DNA of 27,114 nucleotides from Craurococcus roseus (GCF_039523795.1 NZ_BAAAFZ010000030.1:1-27114), one strand, 5' to 3'. Shown: positions 4,925 through 14,165, counted from the stretch's first letter. Numbers and translations: made by a program. The notes: generated by a model from the sequence alone, not told the origin.

Positions 4925-7231
4925 ATGGCCCGGCTCCGCAGAAAGGCGCACGAATCCGTCGCAAGGGTGTGGCTCGCGTCGTTGGCGCGGGCGCTCCTGG
5001 CGCTGGTCTTCTTCGGCCTGCCGCTGCAAGCAGTGGCGGCGGGACGCCTCGGTGACCATCTGCCGCAGGTGCGTCCCGCCGAGCTGTTCGCCGGGGCCGA
5101 TCGGTTCGGTGCCCAGCAAGGCGACCCTCCGATCGCGCCGGTCTACGGGGGCGATCGCCTCCTCGGCTACGCCTACCTCAACACCGATCTGACGACCGCC
5201 ACGGGCTATTCGGGCAAGCCCATCCACCTGGTCGTCGGCATCGACACGGACGGCGTGGTCCGCGGCATCAAGCTGGTCGAGCACAAGGAGCCGATCGTCC
5301 TGATCGGCATCCCGGAGCGGCGCATCGTCGAGGCCCTCAACAAGCTCATCGGCACCCCGGCCGCTCCAATCGCAAGCGGGACGGGCCACGCCCCGCAGCC
5401 GGACATCGTCAGCGGCGCGACCGTCACCGTGCTCGTCATGGCCGACAGCGTCGTGCGCTCGGCGGTGCGCCTCATCCGCAGCGGCCGGATCGGCGGGGGG
5501 GCGGGGGCTGCGCAGGCCGCCGCCACGCCCCCCGTGGCGAAGGCGATCGAGCCCGGCCCCGGCGAGATCCGCGATTGGGAAAGCCTGCTCGGCGACGGCT
5601 CCGTGCGGCGGCTGCACCTCACGATCGGCGAGGTGAACGACGCCTTCGAGCGCTCGGGCAACGCCGAAGCAGCGGCGAACCCCGAACCCGGCGCGCCCGA
5701 CGAGACCTTCATCGAGCTCTACGCCGCGCCCGTGTCCGTGCCGACCATCGGCCGAAGCCTGCTGGGCGACGAGGCTTACGAAAGGCTGCGCGAGCGCCTG
5801 AAGCCGGGCGAGCAAGCGCTCGTCGTCGCGGGCGACGGCGTCTACTCCTTCAAGGGCTCCGGCTACGTCCGCGGCGGCATCTTCGACCGGATCGAGCTGA
5901 CCCAGGACGGCCGGAGCGTCCGCTTCCGCGATCGCGACCACACCCGCCTCGGCGACCTCGCGGCGGACGGAGCCCCGGCGCTGCGCGAGATCGCCCTGTT
6001 CGTCGTGCCCGGGGACTTCGCCTTGGACCCGGCCGAGCCTTGGGAGCTGAGGCTCCTGGTCCAGCGCTCGGTCGGCGCGCGGGACAAGGCGTTCCTCCCC
6101 TTCGAACTCGGCTACGCGTTGCCCGAGGCGTACCTCCGGCGCGAGCAGCGCGCCGCGACAGCCGCGGACGCTGCGCCGCCGCTGGCGGGGCCGGCGAACG
6201 CCGACCCGCTCGACCAACCGCTGTGGCAGCGGATCTGGTGGGCCAAGACCTGGGAGATCGGCATCACGGCGGCGGCGCTGCTGCTGCTGACGGCGATGTT
6301 CTTCTTCCAGGACCAGTTCGTGCGCCGGCCCGCCCTGTACCGGTGGGCGCGGCGGGGCTTCCTGGCGTGGACCCTGGTTTGGCTCGGTTGGTACGCCAAC
6401 GCGCAGCTTTCCGTGGTGAACGTGCTGACCTTCGCCAGCGCGCTGCTCACCGGGTTCGACTGGGCGTATTTCCTGTCCGCTCCGCTGATCTTCATCCTGT
6501 GGGCGGGCGTCGCGGCGGCGCTGATCTTCTGGGGCCGCGGCGTGTTCTGCGGCTGGCTCTGCCCGTTCGGCGCGTTGCAGGAGCTGCTGGCCACCGCCGC
6601 CCAGAAGCTGAGGGTGCCGCAGATCAGCGTGCCCTGGGGCCTGCACGAGCGCCTGTGGCCCGTGAAGTACATCGTCTTCCTGGGGCTGTTCGGCGTTTCG
6701 CTCCACTCCATCGCCCTGGCCGAGCAACTGGCCGAGGTGGAGCCCTTCAAGACCGCCATCGTCCTGAAGTTCCAGCGCGAATGGCCCTTCGTGCTCTACG
6801 CCGTGGGGCTGCTGGCCGCAGGGCTGTTCATCGAGCGCTTCTTCTGCCGCTACCTCTGCCCGCTCGGCGCCGCGCTGGCGATCCCGGGCAAGATGCGGAC
6901 CTTCGAGTGGCTGAAGCGCTGGCAGGAGTGCGGCAGCCCCTGCCAGCGCTGCGCGCGCGAGTGCCCGGTGCAGAGCATCCACCCCGAGGGGCACATCAAC
7001 CCGAACGAGTGCATCTACTGCATGCACTGCCAGGAACTGTACCGCGCCGAGGACCGCTGCCCGCACAACGTCCAGCAACGGCTGAAGCGCGACAAGCAGG
7101 TCGCCATGAGCGCGGTACCGCTGCCCGGCGGCGGCAAGGGCCCGCCGAAAACCGTCATCACCCGGAACGGGAAGCCCGCGAAGGCGCCGCCGAAGGTGCC
7201 CGCGCCCGAAGCGGCGCCCCCCGCCCCATGA
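4925..7231 (+). CDS. nosR: NosR, membrane flavo-iron-sulfur protein for N2O reduction
   Basis: A 768-residue protein, normal for NosR. It begins with a signal segment (about 17-39), then a periplasmic FMN-binding domain with SGAT at 163-166, where T166 is the expected site of covalent FMN. About five membrane helices lie between 442 and 640. They hold two CxxxCP motifs (C542/C546 in FCGWLCPFG; C641/C645 in FCRYLCPLG). The C-terminal cytoplasmic part carries two ferredoxin-type 4Fe-4S sets: C669, C673, C676, C680 and C696, C699, C702, C712. NosR passes quinol-derived electrons towards NosZ and is needed for nos expression or activity. The start at 4925 has GAGAG close upstream. The stop overlaps the first possible ATG of nosZ. 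The tail after residue 715 is a Pro/Ala/Lys-rich extension with no recognised motif. Confidence 0.97.
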   Translation: MARLRRKAHESVARVWLASLARALLALVFFGLPLQAVAAGRLGDHLPQVRPAELFAGADRFGAQQGDPPIAPVYGGDRLLGYAYLNTDLTTATGYSGKPIHLVVGIDTDGVVRGIKLVEHKEPIVLIGIPERRIVEALNKLIGTPAAPIASGTGHAPQPDIVSGATVTVLVMADSVVRSAVRLIRSGRIGGGAGAAQAAATPPVAKAIEPGPGEIRDWESLLGDGSVRRLHLTIGEVNDAFERSGNAEAAANPEPGAPDETFIELYAAPVSVPTIGRSLLGDEAYERLRERLKPGEQALVVAGDGVYSFKGSGYVRGGIFDRIELTQDGRSVRFRDRDHTRLGDLAADGAPALREIALFVVPGDFALDPAEPWELRLLVQRSVGARDKAFLPFELGYALPEAYLRREQRAATAADAAPPLAGPANADPLDQPLWQRIWWAKTWEIGITAAALLLLTAMFFFQDQFVRRPALYRWARRGFLAWTLVWLGWYANAQLSVVNVLTFASALLTGFDWAYFLSAPLIFILWAGVAAALIFWGRGVFCGWLCPFGALQELLATAAQKLRVPQISVPWGLHERLWPVKYIVFLGLFGVSLHSIALAEQLAEVEPFKTAIVLKFQREWPFVLYAVGLLAAGLFIERFFCRYLCPLGAALAIPGKMRTFEWLKRWQECGSPCQRCARECPVQSIHPEGHINPNECIYCMHCQELYRAEDRCPHNVQQRLKRDKQVAMSAVPLPGGGKGPPKTVITRNGKPAKAPPKVPAPEAAPPAP

Positions 7232-7248
7232 GCAAGGAGACAGCCCGG

Positions 7249-9201
7249 ATGTCCCAGCAGGACGAAAACACAGGCAACGGCGTCGGCCGGCGCAAGCTGC
7301 TCGGCTCCACCGCGTCCGTCGCGGCGGCGGCGGGCCTCGCCGGCGCCGCCGCCGGGACCGCGGCCCTGGTTGCCCCGGCGCAGGCGCAGCAGCGCCAGCA
7401 GGCGGCGCGTCCGGCCGCGCGGCCCCAGCCCAACCGCACCGAGGTGAAGCCCGGCGAACTCGACGACTACTACGTGTTCTTCTCCAGCGGCCAGACCGGC
7501 GAGCTGCGCATCGTCGGCCTGCCCTCCATGCGCGAACTGATGCGCGTGCCGGTCTTCAACCGCGACAGCGCGACCGGGTGGGGCCAGACCAACGAGAGCC
7601 TCAAGGTGCTCACCGAGGGCCTCACGCCCGAGGCGCGGGATTTGCTGCGCGGCCAAGGCAAGGTCACCTACGACACCGGCGACCTGCACCACCCGCACAT
7701 GTCCTTCACGGACGGGACCTACGACGGCCGCTACCTCTTCATGAACGACAAGGCGAACTCCCGCGTCGCGCGGGTCCGCTGCGACGTGATGAAGTGCGAC
7801 AAGATCATCCAGATCCCGAACCAGCACACGGTGCACGGCCTGCGCGTCCAGAAGTTCCCGCGCACCGGCTACGTCTTCGCCAACGGCGAGGACCAGGTGC
7901 CGGTCCCCAACGACGGCCGCGTGCTCGACGAGCCGGCGAAGTACCGTTCCATCTTCAGCGCCGTGGACGGCGACACCATGCAGGTCGCCTGGCAGGTGAT
8001 CGTGGACGGCAACCTCGACAACGTGGACGCCGACTACCAGGGCAAGTACGCCTTCGCCACCTGCTACAACTCCGAGAACGGCATGACGCTGGCCGAGATG
8101 ATGGCCAACGAGCAGGACTGGGTCGTCATCTTCAACCTGAAGCGCATCGAGGACGCGGTGCGGCGGGGCGACTTCCAGCGGACCGGCGGCGTGCCCTTGC
8201 TGGATGGCCGCCGCGGCTCGCCCTACACGCGCTATGTGCCGGTCTCGAACAGCCCGCACGGCATCAACACGGCGCCCGACGGCATCCACGTCGTGGCCAA
8301 CGGCAAGCTGTCGCCGACCGCCACGGTGTTCGACGTCCGGCTCTTCGACGGCCTGTTCGACGACAAGATCGAGCCGCGCGGCGTGATCGTCGCCGAGCCG
8401 GAGCTGGGCCTCGGCCCGCTGCACACCGCCTACGACGGCAAGGGTAACGCCTACACCACGCTGTTCATCGACAGCCAGGTCTGCAAGTGGAACATCGAGG
8501 CCGCGCGGCGGGCCTACAAGGGCGAGAAGGTGAACCCGGTCGTCCAGAAGCTCGACGTCCACTACCAGCCCGGGCACAACCACACCTCCATGGGCCAGAC
8601 CAAGGAGGCCGACGGGCGCTGGCTGCTGTCGCTGAACAAGTTCTCGAAGGACCGCTACCTCAACGTCGGCCCGCTGAAGCCCGAGAACGACCAGCTCATC
8701 GACATCTCGGGCGAGCGGATGACGCTCGTCCACGACAGCCCGAGCTTCGCCGAGCCGCACGACGCGACCATCATCCACCGCTCCAAGGTGAACCCGCTGC
8801 ACGTTTGGAAGCGCGACGACCCGTTCTTCGCCGACGCGGTGAAGCAGGCCCAGGCCGACGGCGTGGACCTCACGGCAGACTCGAAGGTGGTCCGCGACGG
8901 CGGCAAGGTGCGGGTCTACATGACCTCCACGGCGCCCAACTTCGGCCTCACCGAGTTCCAGGTGAAGCAGGGCGACGAGGTGACGGTGTTCGTGACGAAC
9001 ATCGACGAGGTCGAGGACCTCACGCACGGATTCTGCGTCGTGAATTACAACGTCAGCATGGAGGTGGCGCCGCAGGCGACCGCTTCGGTGACGTTCAAGG
9101 CGAGCCAGCCGGGCGTGTACTGGTACTATTGCACCTGGTTCTGCCACGCGATGCACATGGAGATGAAGGGGCGCATGTTCGTCGAGCCCCGGAACGCCTG
9201 A
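7249..9201 (+). CDS. nosZ: NosZ, nitrous oxide reductase (clade I type)
   Basis: A 650-residue periplasmic multicopper enzyme that reduces N2O to N2. I chose the start at 7249 because AAGGAGA sits eight bases upstream; an ATG at 7228 overlapping the nosR stop is an alternative. The N-terminus has a Tat signal (GRRKLLGS at 13-20, then a hydrophobic run and a likely cut after PAQAQ). The beta-propeller supplies the CuZ histidines H147, H148, H196, H337, H392, H445 and H504, in the contexts DLHHPH, HTVHGLR, SPHGIN, LHTAY, GHNHTSMG and AEPHDAT. The C-terminal cupredoxin domain has the CuA ligands H593, C628, W630, C632, H636 and M639 in CTWFCHAMHMEM. All known metal ligands are present, so the enzyme should be functional. 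The Tat signal and the nosR/nosX neighbours mark it as clade I. Confidence 0.98.
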   Translation: MSQQDENTGNGVGRRKLLGSTASVAAAAGLAGAAAGTAALVAPAQAQQRQQAARPAARPQPNRTEVKPGELDDYYVFFSSGQTGELRIVGLPSMRELMRVPVFNRDSATGWGQTNESLKVLTEGLTPEARDLLRGQGKVTYDTGDLHHPHMSFTDGTYDGRYLFMNDKANSRVARVRCDVMKCDKIIQIPNQHTVHGLRVQKFPRTGYVFANGEDQVPVPNDGRVLDEPAKYRSIFSAVDGDTMQVAWQVIVDGNLDNVDADYQGKYAFATCYNSENGMTLAEMMANEQDWVVIFNLKRIEDAVRRGDFQRTGGVPLLDGRRGSPYTRYVPVSNSPHGINTAPDGIHVVANGKLSPTATVFDVRLFDGLFDDKIEPRGVIVAEPELGLGPLHTAYDGKGNAYTTLFIDSQVCKWNIEAARRAYKGEKVNPVVQKLDVHYQPGHNHTSMGQTKEADGRWLLSLNKFSKDRYLNVGPLKPENDQLIDISGERMTLVHDSPSFAEPHDATIIHRSKVNPLHVWKRDDPFFADAVKQAQADGVDLTADSKVVRDGGKVRVYMTSTAPNFGLTEFQVKQGDEVTVFVTNIDEVEDLTHGFCVVNYNVSMEVAPQATASVTFKASQPGVYWYYCTWFCHAMHMEMKGRMFVEPRNA

Positions 9202-9206
9202 CGCAG

Positions 9207-10619
9207 GTGTCCCCCACCGGGCACATCGCGCTGCTCGCCGGGCTGGCGGCCCTCCTCGCCGCCGGTCCGGCGCCGCCNNNNNCGCCGCCAGCCGCGGCGG
9301 CGGAGCGGACCGCCGTCGCCCCGCGGGCCGGGGAGGCGCAAGCCGCCCTAGACCGCGCGGCGCCGGGCGACGCGGTGCGGCTGCTGCCGGGCGTCCACCG
9401 CGGGCCCCTGCGCATCGCCCGGAACGGGGTGACGCTGGAGGGCGAGGACGGGGCGGTCCTGGAAGGCCCCGGCCGCGGGAGCGTGGTGGCCGTTTCCGCC
9501 ACGGACGCGGTCGTGCGCGGCCTCACGATCCGCGGTTCGGGCACCGACCTGCAAGCCATGGACTCCGGCGTGTTCCTCGAGCGCACGGCCGCCCGCGCGC
9601 GCGTCGAGGCCAACCGCGTTGAGGGCAACCTGTTCGGCGTCTACGTCCACGGCGCCGAAGACGCGGTGGTGCGCGGCAACCGGATCGTCGGCTTGCGGCA
9701 GGACCGGGTCAGCGAAGCCGGGAACGGCGTCTCCGTCTGGAATGCGCCGGGGGCGAAGGTGCTCGACAACGACGTCGCGCACGGGCGCGACGGCATCTTC
9801 GTCGTCGCCAGCCGGCGCAACACCTTCAGCGGCAACCGCTTCCGCGACCTGCGCTTCGCCGTCCACTACATGTACACCAACGAGAGCGAGGTGAGCGGCA
9901 ACGTCTCGGTCGGCAACCACGTCGGCTACGCGATCATGTACTCGCAGCGCTTGGTCATCCGGGGCAATGTCTCGGACGGCGACCGCGACAACGGGCTGCT
10001 GTTCAACTACACCAACGGCTCCCAGGTCGTGGGCAACACGGTGCGCGGCCGCCCGCTGGAAGCCCCCCCCGCCACCCACGAAGCGCCGGCCGACCGCGAG
10101 CACGCCGCGCTGCGGGAGAACGCCCGGCGCGCCGAGGAGGCCAACCGCGGCCCGCGGATCGGCCCGGAGAAGTGCGTCTTCATCTACAACACGAACAACA
10201 ACCGCTTCCTGGACAATTGGTTCGAGGGCTGCGAAACCGGCGTGCACTTCACCGCCGGTTCCGAACGCAACGAGATCGTCGGCAACGCCTTCATCAACAA
10301 CCGCAACCAGGTGAAGTACGTGGGCACCCGGTCGCTCGACTGGTCGCGCGGCGGGCGCGGCAATTATTGGAGCGACAACCCGGCCTTCGACCTGGACCAG
10401 GACGGCATCGCCGATACCGCCTACCGCCCCAACGACCTGATCGACCGCGTGCTGTGGACGGCGCCGCGGGCGAAGCTGCTGATGAACAGCCCGGCCGTGC
10501 AGGTGATCCGCTGGGCGCAGGCGCGGTTCCCGGCGATCCTCCCCGGCGGCGTGGTGGACAGCCGGCCCCTGATAGCGCCGCCCCCGCGCCCGGCCGCCGC
10601 GGAGCGGGGCCCGCAATGA
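9207..10619 (+). CDS. nosD: NosD, periplasmic copper-site maturation protein (contains 5 Ns)
   Basis: A beta-helix protein of about 470 residues that works with the NosFY transporter to supply sulfur for the CuZ site of NosZ. The GTG at 9207, five bases after the nosZ stop, begins a signal peptide (about residues 1-30). Repeated N-x-[FIV] turns of a CASH/parallel beta-helix run from about residue 70 to 385, for example GNRIVGLRQDR, GNRFRDLRFAVHYMYTN, GNAFINNRNQVKYVG; the conserved GRGNYWSDNPAFDLDQDG follows. Five Ns at 9278-9282 lie in or just after the signal peptide; the frame is kept if the gap length is right. The stop overlaps the nosF start in ATGA. Confidence 0.93.
   Translation: MSPTGHIALLAGLAALLAAGPAPXXXPPAAAAERTAVAPRAGEAQAALDRAAPGDAVRLLPGVHRGPLRIARNGVTLEGEDGAVLEGPGRGSVVAVSATDAVVRGLTIRGSGTDLQAMDSGVFLERTAARARVEANRVEGNLFGVYVHGAEDAVVRGNRIVGLRQDRVSEAGNGVSVWNAPGAKVLDNDVAHGRDGIFVVASRRNTFSGNRFRDLRFAVHYMYTNESEVSGNVSVGNHVGYAIMYSQRLVIRGNVSDGDRDNGLLFNYTNGSQVVGNTVRGRPLEAPPATHEAPADREHAALRENARRAEEANRGPRIGPEKCVFIYNTNNNRFLDNWFEGCETGVHFTAGSERNEIVGNAFINNRNQVKYVGTRSLDWSRGGRGNYWSDNPAFDLDQDGIADTAYRPNDLIDRVLWTAPRAKLLMNSPAVQVIRWAQARFPAILPGGVVDSRPLIAPPPRPAAAERGPQ
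9278..9282. other. Unresolved bases (5 N) inside nosD
   Basis: Five undetermined bases flanked by GC-only sequence. They affect two or three codons near the predicted signal-peptide end of NosD and may be an arbitrary-length scaffold gap. Confidence 0.95.
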
Positions 10620-11551
10620 CCGCCGAGACCGTCCGCCTGTCCGGCGTCACCAAGCGCTACGGCAAGGCCGAAGCCGTGCGCGACGTGTCCTTCGCGCTGC
10701 CGGCCGGGCAGTGCGCCGCGCTGGTCGGGCACAACGGGGCGGGCAAGACCACGCTGATCAAGCTCATGCTCGGCCTCATCCGCCCGAGCGCGGGCGGTAT
10801 CCGGGTGCTGGGCGAGGACCCCGCCGCCGGCGCCTTCGCCGCGCGCCGGCGCCTCGGCTACCTGCCCGAGAACGTCTCCTTCGACGCCGCCCTGACGGGC
10901 CGCGAGACGCTGGCCTTCTACGCCCGCCTCAAGCGCGAGCCGGTGGCGAAGGTCGCGGCGCTGCTCGACCGCGTCGGCCTCGGCGCCGCCGCCGCCCGCC
11001 GCGTCGGCACCTACTCCAAGGGCATGCGCCAGCGCCTCGGCCTCGCCCAAGCCTTGCTGGGCGAGCCGCGCGTGCTGCTGCTCGACGAGCCGACCACCGG
11101 CCTCGACCCGGAGGTGCGCCAAAGCTTCTACGGCATCATCGAGGAGTTGCGCGGCCGCGGCGCCACCGTGCTGCTCTCCTCCCACGCCCTGACGGAGCTG
11201 GAGGACAGGGCGGAGCGGGTGGTCATCATGAACCGCGGCGTCTTGGTGGCGGACGGGTCGCTCGGGGAGCTGCGCCGCCTCGCGCGCCTGCCCGTGCGCC
11301 TCCGCGTGACCTCCGGCAACGGGACCTTCGCCGGCGCCCCGCCCGATTGGCTGGGGCCGGTCGAGGGATGGCGCCGGCTCGACGACGGCCGCGCCGCCGA
11401 GATCGCCTGCGCGGGGGAAGCCAAGATGGCGGTGCTGCGCCGCCTCGCCGAGGCCGGCCCGGGGCGCGTTTCGGACCTCGACGTGGTCCCGCCCACCCTC
11501 GACGAGCTCTACGCGCACTTCCTGCGCAGCCAGGAGGCGCCCGCGCCATGA
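10616..11551 (+). CDS. nosF: NosF, ABC transporter ATPase for NosZ maturation
   Basis: A 311-residue ATPase. Walker A is GHNGAGKTT (38-46), the signature is YSKGMRQR (133-140), Walker B is VLLLDEPTTGLDP (153-165), and the switch histidine is in SSHAL. The stretch GYLPENVSF near 81-89 in the Q-loop region is typical of NosF. The C-terminal 90 residues are a small accessory domain. It forms a dimer on the cytoplasmic side of NosY and powers transfer of a sulfur species to NosD. The start overlaps the nosD stop and the end overlaps the nosY start, both as ATGA, so expression is likely coupled. Confidence 0.96.
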   Translation: MTAETVRLSGVTKRYGKAEAVRDVSFALPAGQCAALVGHNGAGKTTLIKLMLGLIRPSAGGIRVLGEDPAAGAFAARRRLGYLPENVSFDAALTGRETLAFYARLKREPVAKVAALLDRVGLGAAAARRVGTYSKGMRQRLGLAQALLGEPRVLLLDEPTTGLDPEVRQSFYGIIEELRGRGATVLLSSHALTELEDRAERVVIMNRGVLVADGSLGELRRLARLPVRLRVTSGNGTFAGAPPDWLGPVEGWRRLDDGRAAEIACAGEAKMAVLRRLAEAGPGRVSDLDVVPPTLDELYAHFLRSQEAPAP

Positions 11552-12378
11552 GGAACGTGCTTGTCGCCGCCGCCCGGGAGGTCCGGGCGGGGCTCCGGAA
11601 CCGCTGGGTGCTGGCGACGACGCTGCTGCTGGCGGCGCTCGCGCTCACCCTGTCCTTCCTCGGCAGCGCGCCCACGGGAACGGTGGGCGTCGGCGCGCTC
11701 GACGTGGTCGTCGTCAGCCTGTCCAGCCTCACCATCTTCCTCGTGCCGCTGATCGCGCTGCTGATCTCGCACGACGCCATCGTGGGCGAGATGGAGCGCG
11801 GCACCATGCTGCTGCTGTTGAGCTACCCCGTGGCGCGCTGGCAGGTGCTGCTAGGCAAGTTCCTCGGCCACCTTGCGATCCTCGCCTTCGCCACCGTGCT
11901 CGGCTACGGCGCGGCGGCGGCCGCGCTGTTCGCCACCGGCGCCGCCGCCCCCGCCGAGAGCTGGGCCGCCTTCGCGGCGATGGTCGGGTCCTCCGTCCTG
12001 CTCGGCGCCGTCTTCGTCGCGCTCGGCTACCTCGTCAGCGCCCTGGCGCGCGACCGGGGCACGGCCGCCGGCGTCTCCATCGGCCTTTGGCTGCTGCTGG
12101 TGCTGATCTACGACATGGCGCTGCTCGGGCTGCTGGTGCTCGACCAGGGCCGGATTATCGGCGGCGGCGCGCTCGACGCGCTGCTGCTGCTCAACCCGAC
12201 CGACGTGTACCGCCTGTTCAACCTCACCGGCTTCGCCAACGTCAGCCTCTTCTCGGGCATGGCCGGGCTCTCGGCGAGCGCGACGCTCAGCCCGCCGCTG
12301 CTGCTCGCGGCGCTCGCGGCCTGGGTCCTCGTGCCGCTGGCGGCGGCGGCGGCGGCCTTCTCCCGGAGGGAGCTATGA
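11548..12378 (+). CDS. nosY: NosY, ABC-2 type permease for NosZ maturation
   Basis: A 276-residue membrane protein of the usual NosY length with about six hydrophobic helices: residues 21-39, 50-73, 104-130, 142-167, 175-205 and 245-268. The segment DAIVGEMERGTMLLLLSYPVAR after helix 2 is the coupling helix region conserved in NosY. It pairs with NosF and contacts NosD in the periplasm. It overlaps nosF (ATGA) and nosL (ATGA). Confidence 0.95.
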   Translation: MRNVLVAAAREVRAGLRNRWVLATTLLLAALALTLSFLGSAPTGTVGVGALDVVVVSLSSLTIFLVPLIALLISHDAIVGEMERGTMLLLLSYPVARWQVLLGKFLGHLAILAFATVLGYGAAAAALFATGAAAPAESWAAFAAMVGSSVLLGAVFVALGYLVSALARDRGTAAGVSIGLWLLLVLIYDMALLGLLVLDQGRIIGGGALDALLLLNPTDVYRLFNLTGFANVSLFSGMAGLSASATLSPPLLLAALAAWVLVPLAAAAAAFSRREL

Positions 12379-12941
12379 GAGCGCGTGCGATCCTCGGGGC
12401 CATCGGCCTCGCGCTGGCGTTGCTGGGCGGCGGCTGCGACGACGCGCCGGACGCCGCGGCGACGCCCCCGCCGCGGGCTCTGACCGCCGCCGCGACGGGG
12501 CACTACTGCAACATGAACGTCTTGGAGCACGCGGGCCCCAAGGGGCAGATCCTGCTGCGGGGCCGCGCCGAGCCGGTCTGGTTCACCTCCTCCCGCGACA
12601 CCCTGGCCTTCACCATGCTGCCCGAGGAGCCGAAGGACGTGCTCGCCGTCTACGTCTCGGACATGGGCCGGGCGCCGGACTGGGAGCGGCCCGGCGCGGA
12701 GAACTGGGTGGACGCGCGGAAGGCCTTCTACGTCATCGGCAGCGACCGCCGCGGCGGGATGGGCACCGAGGAAGCGGTCCCCTTCGAGGAGCGCGCCGCG
12801 GCCGAGCGGTTCGCCGCCGAGAACGGCGGGCGCATCGTGGCCTTCGGCGAGGTGCCGCGCGACTACGTGCTCGGCGGCGCCGCGGCGGACGCGCCGCCGC
12901 TGCCCGCCCCGGCCGGCTCCGCGCCGGCGCACAGGCATTGA
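12375..12941 (+). CDS. nosL: NosL, copper-binding lipoprotein
   Basis: A 188-residue lipoprotein that delivers copper to NosZ maturation. The signal peptide ends in LALLGGGC, making C21 the lipid-carrying cysteine; the box is weaker than usual because position -3 is Gly rather than Leu. The family motif is clear: Y44-C45-N-M47, H52 and GPKGQI (54-59), where C45, M47 and H52 are candidate Cu(I) ligands. Most NosL have CGM; here the middle residue is Asn. Residues 60-165 form the usual NosL fold with SDMG and the F/Y-V-IGSD strand. The C-terminus ends in a Pro/Ala linker and H-R-H. Confidence 0.93.
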   Translation: MRARAILGAIGLALALLGGGCDDAPDAAATPPPRALTAAATGHYCNMNVLEHAGPKGQILLRGRAEPVWFTSSRDTLAFTMLPEEPKDVLAVYVSDMGRAPDWERPGAENWVDARKAFYVIGSDRRGGMGTEEAVPFEERAAAERFAAENGGRIVAFGEVPRDYVLGGAAADAPPLPAPAGSAPAHRH

Positions 12942-12951
12942 GGGGACGGGA

Positions 12952-13962
12952 GTGAACCGCCACACCGCCACCCGAAGAAGGTTTGTCGGCATCAGCGCCG
13001 CCGCGGGCGGGCTCGCCCTCCTGCCGCCCGGAGCGGCGGCCCAGAGGACGGCGGAAGGAGCAGCGGTGACCTGGCGGGGCGTCGTGCTCGGCGCGGTCGG
13101 GACGATCGTGGTCCACCACCCGGACCGCATCGCTGCCGAGCGCCTGGTCGCGCGCGCGCTGAACGAAGTCCGCCGCCTCGACGGCCTGTTCAGCCTGTAT
13201 CGCGAGGACTCGGCGCTGGTCGCGCTGAACCGGCGCGGCGCGCTCGAAGCGCCACCCGCCGACATGGTGCGGCTGCTGGCCGCTTGCGCGCGCTACGCCG
13301 AACTGACGGGCGGGGCCTTCGACCCTACGGTGCAGCCGCTCTGGCGCCTTTACTTCGAGCACTTTTCCCGCCCCGGCGCGGACCCGGCGGGCCCGCCCGC
13401 GGCAGCCCTGTCCGCCGCGCTCGGCCGAGTCGGGTACGGACGCATCCTGGTCGGCCGCGACCGCATCGCGCTCGGGGCGCGCGGCATGCAGGTGACGCTC
13501 AACGGCATCGCCCAGGGCTACATCACCGACCGGATCGTCGAGTTGCTGCGCGACGGTGGGATCGAGCGGACGATGGTGGACCTCGGCGAAGCCCGCGTCC
13601 TCGGCTCCCGGCCGGACGGCCGGCCCTGGCAGGTGGGCCTCGCCGACCCGGACGACCCGGGCCGCGTCCGGGAAACGCTCGGCCTCGTGGACCGCGCGGT
13701 GGCGACCTCCGGCGGCTATGGAATGGCCTTCGACCCGGCCGGCCGCTTCGGCCACATCCTCGACCCGCGGACGGGGGCCAGCCCGCGGCTTCACCGCAGC
13801 GTTTCCGTCGTGGCGCCGGACGCGACGACGGCCGACGCCCTTTCGACGGCCTTCAGTCTCATGCCCCCGCCGGCGATCGACGCGGCGCTCGCGCGGCTGC
13901 GCGGCGTGGCGGCGCACCTCGTCCACGCGGACGGGTCCGCCGGTGTGCGGACCGCCGGATGA
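12952..13962 (+). CDS. nosX: NosX, ApbE-type FMN transferase for NosR
   Basis: A 336-residue periplasmic FAD:protein FMN transferase, expected to attach FMN to T166 of NosR. The start is GTG at 12952, ten bases after nosL, with AGGGGACGGG just upstream. A Tat signal opens the protein (TRRRFVG at 7-13, hydrophobic to about 30). ApbE hallmarks are VGTIVV (49-54), YREDSALVALNR (83-94), GGAFDPTVQPLW, TLNGIAQGYITDRI, ATSGGYG and TTADALSTAF, the last holding the Asp that binds Mg2+. In the place of the common GGN it has DLGEARVLG, which is usual for the NosX branch. It closes the nosRZDFYLX set. Confidence 0.93.
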   Translation: MNRHTATRRRFVGISAAAGGLALLPPGAAAQRTAEGAAVTWRGVVLGAVGTIVVHHPDRIAAERLVARALNEVRRLDGLFSLYREDSALVALNRRGALEAPPADMVRLLAACARYAELTGGAFDPTVQPLWRLYFEHFSRPGADPAGPPAAALSAALGRVGYGRILVGRDRIALGARGMQVTLNGIAQGYITDRIVELLRDGGIERTMVDLGEARVLGSRPDGRPWQVGLADPDDPGRVRETLGLVDRAVATSGGYGMAFDPAGRFGHILDPRTGASPRLHRSVSVVAPDATTADALSTAFSLMPPPAIDAALARLRGVAAHLVHADGSAGVRTAG

Positions 13963-14052
13963 CCGCGCCGCCACCCCCGGCCGCGCGGCGCGCCACGGAG
14001 CGCGGCGGCGAGCGCCCACGAGGCAACCGCCGCCGCGCGGGCTTCGTTCGTC

Positions 14053-14068
14053 CAAACGGCGCCGAACG
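14053..14068 (+). repeat. 16-bp repeat, copy 1 (upstream of cytochrome c)
   Basis: CAAACGGCGCCGAACG occurs here and, exactly, at 14748-14763; a 12-base version is at 14655-14666. This copy lies 97 bases upstream of the cytochrome gene and is bordered by GCGGGC and GCCCGC, so it can fold into an imperfect hairpin. Confidence 0.6.
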
Positions 14069-14165
14069 CCCGCGGGAGGGCGGCTGCGCCCAGGAGCAAG
14101 GACGGCCCTCCGCCGCCAAGCGGTGGAGCCGGCACCGACAACCGGCACCCACAAGGGAGAACGCC

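Noticed and set aside
4652..7078. Upstream extension of the ferritin-like frame through the nosR region
   Set aside because: It is antisense to nosR; the start at 4651 has a strong AAGGGGAG site and a good protein start.
7015..9156. 713-codon minus-strand frame opposite nosZ
   Set aside because: Mirror frame of a strongly biased gene; rich in His, Val and Asp without any domain.
13980..14006. Hairpin after nosX as a terminator (7-bp stem GCCGCGC/GCGCGGC)
   Set aside because: The loop is 13 bases, no T-run follows, and stems of this size are frequent by chance at this GC content.
14043..14056. Possible second Fnr-type box upstream of the cytochrome gene (TTCGTTCGTCCAAA)
   Set aside because: The left half lacks the G of TTG and the spacing of the halves is off by one, so the pattern is not met.
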